Below are positions 8,108 to 15,392 of a stretch of 26,104 nt of DNA, one piece after another (within the stretch, counting starts at the first letter, position 1; the number at the start of each line of letters is the position of its first letter). The notes under the pieces are model-generated. The model was given only the letters and a program-made list of their open reading frames with translations, did no database searches and had not been told where the DNA came from. The translations under genes were made by a program, and so were the position numbers. The stretch lies in NCBI GenBank assembly GCA_023430725.1, contig JAEYZD010000106.1, forward strand, positions 1 to 26,104, written 5' to 3'. The DNA is from Bacteroidota bacterium. GTDB lineage: Bacteria > Bacteroidota > Bacteroidia > Bacteroidales > VadinHA17.

Positions 8108-9430
8108 TCAGATGATGTACATGTTTATCAGTTGCTCGTAAAGCTCCTGCTTTCCGCTGATCTTTTTAGGTTCACCTACTTTCTTTGCCAGCTCGCGAAG
8201 ATCGGCAAGTGTAAGCTTGCCCTTCTCAAACTGGGCACCGTCACCCTTATCGAAAGAAGCATACCTCGCCTTGCGCAGCTTGAGATAATCTGATTCCTTC
8301 AGAATGCGGTCAGCAATTACTAGGCCCCTTGCGAATGTGTCCATTCCGTTGATGTGGGCAATGAAGAGATCCTCGGGATCGGTGCTGTTGCGTCTTACAT
8401 GGGCATCGAAGTTGATGCCTCCGGTCTTGAAGCCGCCTGCCATCTGGATTACAAGCATTGCCTCCGTGATCTCATTTATGTTTGTCGGGAACTCATCGGT
8501 GTCCCAGCCGTTCTGGTAGTCACCCCTGTTCGCATCAATGCTTCCCAGCATCCCGGCATCGGCAGCCGTCTGAAGATCATGCTGGAAGGAGTGGCCGGCA
8601 AGGGTGGCATGGTTGACCTCCACGTTGAGCGCGAAGTCCTTGTCAAGACCGTAGTGCCTGAGGAAACCTATCACGGTTGCGGCATCGTAGTCATACTGGT
8701 GCTTGGTGGGCTCCATGGGCTTGGGCTCAATGTAGAACTTGCCCTTGAATCCCTTCTGACGTGCATAATCACGTGCCAGGGTGAGCATCATAGCCAGGTG
8801 CTCAAGCTCGCGCTTCATGTCCGTGTTATGAAGCGTGAGATAACCTTCGCGCCCTCCCCAGAATACATAACCCTGACCGCCCAGAGCAATTGTTGCGTCT
8901 ATTGCATTCTTCAGCTGCACACCCACATTCGTAAGCACGTTGAAATCGGGATTGGTGGCGGCTCCGTTCATGTAACGGGGGTTGCCGAAAACATTTGCCG
9001 TACCCCACAGAAGCTTCATGCCTGTCTCCTTCTGCCTTGCCTTGATCACCGGCACCCATTTCTCGAGGCGCTTCTCGATCTCAAATACTGATCCGTCCCC
9101 GACAAGGTCGGTGTCATGGAAGCAATAGTACGGTGCACCTATCTTGTCAAAGAACTCGAAAGCCATGTCGAGCTTGACCTTTATCCTGTCATCGCCGTCG
9201 AGGCCGTCATAGGGAAAGTCCCGTGTCTTCGCACCGAAAGTATCCGTACCGTCACCGCAGAATGAGTGCCAGTAAGCTATCGCAAAGCGAAGGATATCCT
9301 TCATCTTTTTACCGCCTACCTTTGCTTCCGGATCATACCATTTGAATGCCAGGGGATTCTTTGAATTCCTGCCCTCATACTGAATTTTCCCGATCCCGGG
9401 GAAAATTTCGCTAGTCTTCTTTTTTGCCAT
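8108..9430 (-). CDS. xylA: Xylose isomerase
   Basis: A 440-residue class II xylose isomerase that converts D-xylose to D-xylulose in the cytoplasm. Catalytic and metal-binding residues are in place: H105 and D108 (FHDTD), E235 and K237 (YIEPKP), E271, H274, D299, D310 and D312. The segment with WGG and HNTDM at about 191-205 is also typical. I chose the ATG at 9428-9430, which gives the family's usual N-terminus and leaves a 10-base gap after the xylulokinase stop. An in-frame ATG at 9496 would add 22 unrelated residues overlapping the xylulokinase gene. The tight spacing to xylB upstream and to the methylenetetrahydrofolate reductase gene 7 bases downstream indicates one transcript. Confidence 0.96.
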   Translation of the reverse strand: MAKKKTSEIFPGIGKIQYEGRNSKNPLAFKWYDPEAKVGGKKMKDILRFAIAYWHSFCGDGTDTFGAKTRDFPYDGLDGDDRIKVKLDMAFEFFDKIGAPYYCFHDTDLVGDGSVFEIEKRLEKWVPVIKARQKETGMKLLWGTANVFGNPRYMNGAATNPDFNVLTNVGVQLKNAIDATIALGGQGYVFWGGREGYLTLHNTDMKRELEHLAMMLTLARDYARQKGFKGKFYIEPKPMEPTKHQYDYDAATVIGFLRHYGLDKDFALNVEVNHATLAGHSFQHDLQTAADAGMLGSIDANRGDYQNGWDTDEFPTNINEITEAMLVIQMAGGFKTGGINFDAHVRRNSTDPEDLFIAHINGMDTFARGLVIADRILKESDYLKLRKARYASFDKGDGAQFEKGKLTLADLRELAKKVGEPKKISGKQELYEQLINMYII

Positions 9431-9440
9431 ATTGATTGAA

Positions 9441-10928
9441 TTATTCGTATAAGTAGTTCTGGAGCAGATCAAGCCACTCCATGTATTTAACATCATAAAT
9501 CTCAGACAGGCGGCTGTCGGGCTCGCTTGAACCTGTCACCTTCAGGCCGGCAAAAGCCTCCTTGTCAGTTCTGAAGAAACCGCATCCGATGCCGGCGCCC
9601 CTTGCGGCCCCGACAGAGCCGTCAGTGTTATAGAGTGTGATCACGGTTGAAGTAAGGCTTGAAAGGATATCCCTGAATACCTTGCTCAGGAACATATTTG
9701 ATTCGCCTGCGCGAATCACTGTCGGATTGATGCCTGTCTCCTTCATTATCTCCAGCCCGAAGCGGAAACTGTAGGCAATGGACTCCTGCGCGGCGCGATA
9801 GAGGTGTCCCTGCCGGTGGGTATTGAAGTTCAGACCGTGTACAGAAGAGCCGATATCCCTGTTTTTGAACATCCTCTCTGCCCCGTTTCCGAACGGGAGT
9901 ATTGTGAGTCCGTCACTGCCGGGAGCAACAGACGCAGCCAGGTTATTCATTTCCTGGTAACCGAGGCCGGCGCCGGTGTTCTTCTTAAGCCATGAGTTGA
10001 GAATGCCCGTGCCGTTGATGCAGAGCAGCACACCCAGCCTGGTCAGCCTCTGCGTGTGGTTGACATGGAGGAAGGTGTTTATACGTGACAAGGGGTCAAA
10101 CTGAGTTCTGTCAGTTACCCCGTAGATAACCCCCGAGGTACCGGCCGTGGTAGCCACCTCGCCCGGCTGAAGCACATTGAGTGACAATGCGTTGTTTGGC
10201 TGATCACCAGCCCTGTAGGAGATGGGAATGCCTGCCTTGAGTCCAAGCTCGGCAGCGACCTTGGAGGTCAGCTCCCCCTGGACTGAGAATGATTCAGCCG
10301 GGTCTGCCAGCAGGGCCCTGTCAATTCCGTAGTATGCGAGAAGATCTTCGGATACATCACTCCTCATGAAATCCCAGAATATCCCTTCTGAAAGGCCGGT
10401 GTATGATGTTTTGATCACATCGGTCATTCTCATGGCGAGATAATCGCCGGGGAGCATGATCTTGTGGATTTTGCTGTAAATGGCAGGCTCGTGCTCCCTG
10501 ACCCATGCCAGCTTGGAGGCGGTAAAATTGCCGGGGGAGTTCAGCAGGTGGTGCAGACAGAAGTCCTTGCCAAGCCGGTCAAAGGCTCTGTCGCCAATCT
10601 GTACTGCCCTGCTGTCACACCAGATAATTGACGGACGGAGAACCTTTTTGTTTTTGTCAACGGCAACAAGTCCGTGCATCTGGTAAGATATGCCTATGGC
10701 TCCGATATCATTTCGCTTTTTCCCCAGAGGCTCCAGGCAGGATGCCAGTGCCAGCGTGAAGTTCTTCCACCACTCTTCCGGATCCTGCTCTGCCCAGCCG
10801 GGCACCGGGGCGGAGATTTCCATCTCTGTAGGGGGATACGAGGCCGCTGATAAGGTCCTGCCGTTCTCTCCGTCAACAACAGATACCTTTACCGATGAGC
10901 TGCCGAGGTCAATACCTAATAATAGCAT
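9441..10928 (-). CDS. xylB: Xylulokinase
   Basis: A 495-residue FGGY-family sugar kinase that phosphorylates D-xylulose to xylulose 5-phosphate, the entry point to the pentose phosphate or phosphoketolase routes. The N-terminal phosphate-binding motif IDLGSSSVK (6-14), the QMHG segment (83-86), the WCDSRA motif (103-108) and the probable catalytic base D242 (AGDQ) are present, and length is normal for xylulokinase. It lies 15 bases after the URO-D-like gene and 10 bases before xylose isomerase, so the pair is expressed in the order B then A within the larger operon. Substrate choice within the FGGY family is inferred from the xylA neighbour, and it is strong. Confidence 0.95.
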   Translation of the reverse strand: MLLLGIDLGSSSVKVSVVDGENGRTLSAASYPPTEMEISAPVPGWAEQDPEEWWKNFTLALASCLEPLGKKRNDIGAIGISYQMHGLVAVDKNKKVLRPSIIWCDSRAVQIGDRAFDRLGKDFCLHHLLNSPGNFTASKLAWVREHEPAIYSKIHKIMLPGDYLAMRMTDVIKTSYTGLSEGIFWDFMRSDVSEDLLAYYGIDRALLADPAESFSVQGELTSKVAAELGLKAGIPISYRAGDQPNNALSLNVLQPGEVATTAGTSGVIYGVTDRTQFDPLSRINTFLHVNHTQRLTRLGVLLCINGTGILNSWLKKNTGAGLGYQEMNNLAASVAPGSDGLTILPFGNGAERMFKNRDIGSSVHGLNFNTHRQGHLYRAAQESIAYSFRFGLEIMKETGINPTVIRAGESNMFLSKVFRDILSSLTSTVITLYNTDGSVGAARGAGIGCGFFRTDKEAFAGLKVTGSSEPDSRLSEIYDVKYMEWLDLLQNYLYE

Positions 10929-10943
10929 ACGGATTCTTTTAGA

Positions 10944-11975
10944 TTAAAAATTTCTCACTGTCGAGATAAATGTACGGATATTTTCCGTAGGAGCATCAGG
11001 TGGCATTCCTCCCCCGCATGACCAGATGATACCCTTTGTGTCGCCAGCCTCACGCATCATGCTTATAACGCCCTCCCTGACCTCTTCCGGAGTGCCCATG
11101 GCAAGCACATCTCGCGGCGGAAGGTTGCCAAGCAGTATGACACCGTCGCCGGCCAGCCTCCTCATCTCCGAAATCGGGTGATTGAAGCTGAAATTAAAAA
11201 GATTGATCCCGATTTCCCTGAGGTAACCGGCCGTGATCTGCCCGGCGGCATCATTATGGAAGAATCCCACTCTTGGATTGAATGTACTGTAAATTCTCTT
11301 AAGATGCGGCAGCACAAAGGTCTCAAAGTCAGGCTGACCCAGGAATCCGACTATATCATCAAGCACAAGCACCCCCTGTATATCCGGAAACTTCTCATAC
11401 TGCAGTTCCAGCCAGTCAATAACGAAGTCGGTTATAACTGTCAGGGCTTTCTGTGCCTCCTCGGGGGTAACGGCGAGAGCCATCATAAAGTCGGTTGTCC
11501 CGAACAGGAACGAAGCGATGTTCAGCGGACCCCTGCTGGAGGCAAACCTGTAGTGACAACCGTTTTGCTTAACCTTCTCCTCGTATTTTGCCATGCGATT
11601 CATGACGAAGGGAAGGAGCCCGTCCGTCCTGACATTGGGTTTTGAGAGGGCCGATATCTCCCCTATTGCAGAGTTGAGTTTAACAGGATGGGGAAAATCG
11701 TTCTCCGTCCATACCAGCTTTGTGCCGAAGGCTGAAGGCTCTGTGCACATACCGTACTCTGACCAGAAACCCGGGAGGAACATTACATCAGGAAATTCAT
11801 TCTGTGCGTGCAGGTTGGCCTCGAACCAAGTGACCGGATCATTGAAGTATTCAAGTATTGTTGTGCCGTGCCATCCGGGCAGCCAGGGGCTGTCAATAAT
11901 AAATCCCACAGGCCGTTGATCCGTCCTTTCTCCGCTTACTACCTTCAGAAGGGTCTCCCAGTGTCTGTCATTCAT
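10944..11975 (-). CDS. Uroporphyrinogen decarboxylase (URO-D) superfamily protein, methyltransferase-like
   Basis: A 343-residue cytoplasmic protein of the URO-D superfamily, which includes haem-pathway decarboxylases and the zinc methyltransferases MtaA, MtbA and CmuA that move methyl groups between corrinoid proteins and a thiol or folate acceptor. It lacks the usual N-terminal motif of true HemE. In the methyltransferases zinc is held by a His-x-Cys pair and a later Cys. Here the pair is H240-x-D242 and the later Cys is C320, followed by a GGGMPPDAPTEN segment like the end of MtaA-type proteins. It sits between GH67 and xylulokinase with gaps of 29 and 15 bases, so it belongs to the xylan operon. 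A role in demethylating 4-O-methyl-glucuronate or in another methyl transfer is plausible but unproven. The exact substrate cannot be told from sequence. Confidence 0.75.
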   Translation of the reverse strand: MNDRHWETLLKVVSGERTDQRPVGFIIDSPWLPGWHGTTILEYFNDPVTWFEANLHAQNEFPDVMFLPGFWSEYGMCTEPSAFGTKLVWTENDFPHPVKLNSAIGEISALSKPNVRTDGLLPFVMNRMAKYEEKVKQNGCHYRFASSRGPLNIASFLFGTTDFMMALAVTPEEAQKALTVITDFVIDWLELQYEKFPDIQGVLVLDDIVGFLGQPDFETFVLPHLKRIYSTFNPRVGFFHNDAAGQITAGYLREIGINLFNFSFNHPISEMRRLAGDGVILLGNLPPRDVLAMGTPEEVREGVISMMREAGDTKGIIWSCGGGMPPDAPTENIRTFISTVRNF

Positions 11976-12004
11976 AAGGTCAGGTGTGCTTCGTTCAACA
12001 ATGT

Positions 12005-14161
12005 TTAAATGCCCGGAACATAATAAAATCTGAGTCCGCGGTAATAATCCAGGTTTTGTTTCGGCTGCGCAACCCCTTCAGGGAATGGCATCCGCGAGAA
12101 TGTCTGAAAATAAGTCAGGCAGGCATCCTTCCACCACCGGGCTTCCTGTGCCTGGATCCTGAGCATCTGCCTCACATGCCCGAACTGCTCGTCATCAATC
12201 TTTCCCTCAAGGGATTCCCAGTATTCCAGGTAGCCCTCAACCGAATCAACACCCTCCTGGTACTTGAGGCACATCTCGTCCCAGAGAGTCCTTCCCGACT
12301 TCATCATATGATACCAGGGCAGGTGATGAAACCATAGCAGGAGATTCTCAGGGCAGCTCTGCGGATCATTGAAGATCGAGTCCAGGGGCGGGAAGTACTG
12401 GTTGACGGCGCCACTGCCGTTTTTTGTTCTGTCAAATCCAATCCCGATGGTGTCAGCCCTGTGATAATACACTGCTGTCCAGTCCGGGCGCCCTCCGTCC
12501 ACCCACGGTCCGGGCCCCCAGTGATGCCCCTCAGCCATAATATGATGAAGTCCAAGGGGAGTCATGTAGTTCACCGCCGTCTCCCTGGAGCTGAGCATCA
12601 TGGCTGCAATCCCATCCTCAATTACAGGATCACGGGTGATTGTCATCCTGATCCATTCAGAGGCAATCTGTACAGGGGAGAGGCCGGGGTTCCACGCCAG
12701 GCGTCCGAAAGCGTACCAGTTGGCCTGTCCGAAGAGGTGTCCGGTCCAGTTTCTTTCCGATCCGATATTTGACACACCGGCCATACCTGTCAGGCTGTTG
12801 CCGTGGATGGTGCCGTCAATCACCCGGGACACTTTCGATCCCGGGCAGGCAGCATAGGTGTCACTTCCCAGGGTCTCGCTGAAAAGGGGTGCCAGGAAGA
12901 CCAGGTTGGTGGCGCATCCCAGGTACTCCTGCGTTATCTGAAACTCAGGCATCAGGGGTGTTTCGGGCATCGCCCCGAAGAGTGGATGAAATGGTTCGCG
13001 CGGTTGGAAGTCGATGGGCCCGTTCTTTACCTGCACCAGGACGTTGTCCCTGAAAGTGCCGTCGAGGGGCACGAATTCGTTGTAAGCCTGCTTTGCCCTG
13101 TCCACCGGCACGTTGTTGTCATAAACGAAGGCTCTCCACATCACAACTCCGCCAAAGGGAGCTACTGCGTCTGCAAGCATGTTTGCTCCGTCGGCATGTG
13201 AGCGGCCATAGTTCTGCGGACCGGGCTGCCCCTCGGAGTTTGCCTTGACAAGAAACCCCCCGAAATCGGGGATCAGCGAATAGATCTCGGCAGCCTTATC
13301 TCCCCACCACCGGATGACATCAGGGTCCAGCGGATCGGAGGTGGGCAGACCGCCGGTTTCGCGCGGAGCGCTGAAACGTGCCGTGAGGTACACCTTGATG
13401 CCGTATGGCCTCATTACATCAGCCAGCGCTGCCACCTTCACCAGGTACTGACGAGTCAGGACCAGGGCATTTGAATTGACGTTTGTAATTACAGTGCCGT
13501 TGATGCCTATGGAGGCGTTGGCCCGCGCATAGTCCTGGTAACGGGGATGAATGTAATCCGGCAGCAGGTGCCAGTTCCAGATGGAGCTTCCGGCATAGCC
13601 GCGCTCCACAGTACCGTCGAGATTGTCCCAGTGGTTGAGAAGTCTCAGCTTCGTGGCGGGCTTTTCAGTTACCGCCAGGTTGTCAAGCGGCGATTCCGTT
13701 TCAATAATCCTGAGCAGGTGAAAGATACCGTACAGGACTCCCCTCTCACCCTCGGATGCAACCACCGTGATATTTCTCCTCCCCTGCCTCAGACTCCTGA
13801 TTATGTAACCTTCCTCACCTGTTGTGCCGGGTTGCACGTCGGGGAGCAGTGAAGCCAGGAGGGGCGAGGAGCTGAAGGTTCCGGCTATGATTGTGCCTCT
13901 GCCTGCAGGGGCCAGGACCTCAGTGACTTCCAAACCGGTCATTGACTCCAGACCGGTTATGAATTCATCATGAGCCGTCCTGAGCACCGGCGATTCACCG
14001 GTAATCATCACATTCTCATACTGCCGGGAGCACTCTTTCAGGTATGCCCTGTCAGTGATCCGGTCATGCTTCAGCCACAGCCTGTAACCGTCATCCGCCT
14101 GAACTGCGGTTGCCGGGGCCAGGAAAAGGATTGCCAGGAGCAGTAGCCTCGTCTGCTTCAT
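12005..14161 (-). CDS. aguA: GH67 alpha-glucuronidase, secreted
   Basis: A 718-residue enzyme that removes 4-O-methyl-glucuronic acid from the non-reducing-end xylose of xylo-oligosaccharides. A signal peptide covers about residues 1-22, which suggests the periplasm. The GH67 N-terminal domain runs to about 165 and is followed by a TIM barrel. The expected catalytic residues are visible: E310 as general acid (in KANSEGQPGP), and D384 and E412 as the paired bases. Their spacing of 74 and 28 residues closely matches characterised GH67 enzymes. The start codon overlaps the LacI-type gene stop in an ATGA junction, which indicates translational coupling. It complements the GH115 enzyme at the far end of the locus, which can act on internal branches. 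Confidence 0.94.
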   Translation of the reverse strand: MKQTRLLLLAILFLAPATAVQADDGYRLWLKHDRITDRAYLKECSRQYENVMITGESPVLRTAHDEFITGLESMTGLEVTEVLAPAGRGTIIAGTFSSSPLLASLLPDVQPGTTGEEGYIIRSLRQGRRNITVVASEGERGVLYGIFHLLRIIETESPLDNLAVTEKPATKLRLLNHWDNLDGTVERGYAGSSIWNWHLLPDYIHPRYQDYARANASIGINGTVITNVNSNALVLTRQYLVKVAALADVMRPYGIKVYLTARFSAPRETGGLPTSDPLDPDVIRWWGDKAAEIYSLIPDFGGFLVKANSEGQPGPQNYGRSHADGANMLADAVAPFGGVVMWRAFVYDNNVPVDRAKQAYNEFVPLDGTFRDNVLVQVKNGPIDFQPREPFHPLFGAMPETPLMPEFQITQEYLGCATNLVFLAPLFSETLGSDTYAACPGSKVSRVIDGTIHGNSLTGMAGVSNIGSERNWTGHLFGQANWYAFGRLAWNPGLSPVQIASEWIRMTITRDPVIEDGIAAMMLSSRETAVNYMTPLGLHHIMAEGHHWGPGPWVDGGRPDWTAVYYHRADTIGIGFDRTKNGSGAVNQYFPPLDSIFNDPQSCPENLLLWFHHLPWYHMMKSGRTLWDEMCLKYQEGVDSVEGYLEYWESLEGKIDDEQFGHVRQMLRIQAQEARWWKDACLTYFQTFSRMPFPEGVAQPKQNLDYYRGLRFYYVPGI

Positions 14162-15207
14162 GATGATGATTCTTTACCTGACCTGATCGACGACTGTCTG
14201 ACTATCAGCTCATGAGTCAGTGTAATTGAATTAACCCTCTCATATTGTGTCCCTTCGAGAATCCTTATCATTGTGGATGCCGCCACCTCTCCCATCGCAC
14301 GACCCGGGTAATGAACCGTTGTGAGGTTAGGCTCAACAATGCGGGATACCGGATCATCATTGAATCCCGCCACAGCAATATCATCCGGTACCCTGTAACC
14401 CTTCCGCTTCAGTTCACAGATTAGAGACACAGCCGATGTATCATTGGCTGTGAAAATTCCGTCAGGAGTTGTTCCGTTGTTCAGGAGCTGGTTAAGCACA
14501 ATTACCCCGGAGCTGTCTCCCAGATCGGTGACAATCAGCATTCTGTCATCGAAGGCCAGGTCATTGTCTTCCAGAGCCTGTCGGTACCCCCTGTACCTGT
14601 CATTATACACATTCCTGTTAAGGCTTCCGGCTACATGCACTATTTTTCTGCAACCCTGGTCAATCAGGTGCTTTGTTGCATCATAGCCTGCCCTGTAGTT
14701 GTCAATGACAACACTTACGCAGTTATTGCACTCAAGCACCCTGTCAAAGAAAACAAGAGGGATGTCCTTGCGGAGTATATTCTTGAAGCTGTCGCTGTTC
14801 CTCGTCTCGTATGAGAGAGATACGAGCATACCGTCGACCCGGCTGTTAAACAGTGCCTGGATATTTGCCTCCTCTAGGACTGCGGATTCTTCACTCTGGC
14901 TAATGAGCAGCTGGTATCCGGCGTTGTTTGCGACCTTTTCCATGCCTGAGATCACAGTGGACATGAAATGACTGTCAATCCTGGGTATCACGACACCAAG
15001 GGTCCTTGTCCTTTTCTGTCTGAGGTTTGCAGCGAACTTGTTATGCTGGTAGCCCATCTCCTGGGCCGTTTGCATTATCCTTTTCCGCAGGTCTTTCCTT
15101 ACCTGGGGGCTGTTGTTGAGGCCGCGGGAGACAGTCGAGGCTGAGATGTTCAGAGCCCTGGAGATGTCATAGATGGTGACCTCGGACTTTTTCTTCATTC
15201 CGGTCAT
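14158..15207 (-). CDS. LacI-family transcriptional regulator
   Basis: A 349-residue LacI/GalR-type regulator. Residues about 10-65 form the helix-turn-helix and hinge (the TIYDISRALNISASTVSRGL region), and the rest is a periplasmic-binding-protein-like effector domain. It is the first gene of the minus-strand operon and lies next to a palindromic operator in the divergent control region, so it probably regulates both its own operon and the rightward xylanase operon. The effector is probably xylose, a xylo-oligosaccharide or an aldouronic acid (inference). A second in-frame ATG at 15198 would shorten the protein by three residues, and the choice does not affect the domains. Confidence 0.92.
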   Translation of the reverse strand: MTGMKKKSEVTIYDISRALNISASTVSRGLNNSPQVRKDLRKRIMQTAQEMGYQHNKFAANLRQKRTRTLGVVIPRIDSHFMSTVISGMEKVANNAGYQLLISQSEESAVLEEANIQALFNSRVDGMLVSLSYETRNSDSFKNILRKDIPLVFFDRVLECNNCVSVVIDNYRAGYDATKHLIDQGCRKIVHVAGSLNRNVYNDRYRGYRQALEDNDLAFDDRMLIVTDLGDSSGVIVLNQLLNNGTTPDGIFTANDTSAVSLICELKRKGYRVPDDIAVAGFNDDPVSRIVEPNLTTVHYPGRAMGEVAASTMIRILEGTQYERVNSITLTHELIVRQSSIRSGKESSS

Positions 15208-15263
15208 AATTCTTCAAAATAAGTAAGAAAACCTCTATTATTGAAATTTTTTGAAGTATTTTT

Positions 15264-15277
15264 TGCAATCGGTTGCA
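15264..15277. promoter_or_regulatory. LacI-type operator in the divergent promoter region
   Basis: A 14-base near-perfect palindrome with arms TGCAA and TTGCA around a central CG. The only mismatches are the two bases flanking the CG. A central CG within a 14-16 base palindrome is typical of LacI-family operators. It is 57 bases from the regulator start and overlaps the putative -33 element of the rightward promoter, a position suited to repression. Confidence 0.75.
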
Positions 15278-15303
15278 TAATTAAATCATAATACATACTT
15301 TTA
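15273..15303 (+). promoter_or_regulatory. Putative promoter of the rightward xylan operon
   Basis: TACTTTTA at 15296-15303 matches the Bacteroidota -7 consensus TAnnTTTG except for the last base. A TTG at 15273-15275 lies 20 bases upstream and could be the -33 element; it is inside the right arm of the operator. The leader to the ATG at 15393 would be about 80 bases. I could not identify a clear promoter for the leftward operon, although the AT-rich stretch 15208-15262 is its likely site. Confidence 0.45.
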
Positions 15304-15315
15304 GTTACGCTTTGG

Positions 15316-15342
15316 ACAGGGGATGGAAGAGACATGCCCTGT
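15316..15342 (+). other. Small inverted repeat in the leader of the rightward operon
   Basis: ACAGGG at 15316-15321 pairs with CCCTGT at 15337-15342 across a 15-base loop, within the predicted 5' leader. No T-run follows, so it is not an ordinary terminator. It might stabilise the transcript or have no function. Confidence 0.3.
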
Positions 15343-15392
15343 TACAGAGGGTAAGTCTAAAAAGAATCAGTGTAACCTTTAACCAATTGACC

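Noticed and set aside
8354..9091. 245-codon open frame on the plus strand
   Set aside because: Antisense shadow of xylose isomerase, which has all its catalytic residues on the other strand.
9428..9496. Upstream ATG start for xylose isomerase at 9496
   Set aside because: It would add 22 residues unrelated to the family and overlap xylB. The ATG at 9430 gives the normal N-terminus.
10944..11975. Annotation as HemE, the haem-pathway uroporphyrinogen decarboxylase
   Set aside because: The N-terminal substrate-binding motif of HemE is not seen, the C-terminal Cys region resembles the methyltransferase branch, and the xylan operon setting does not suit haem synthesis.
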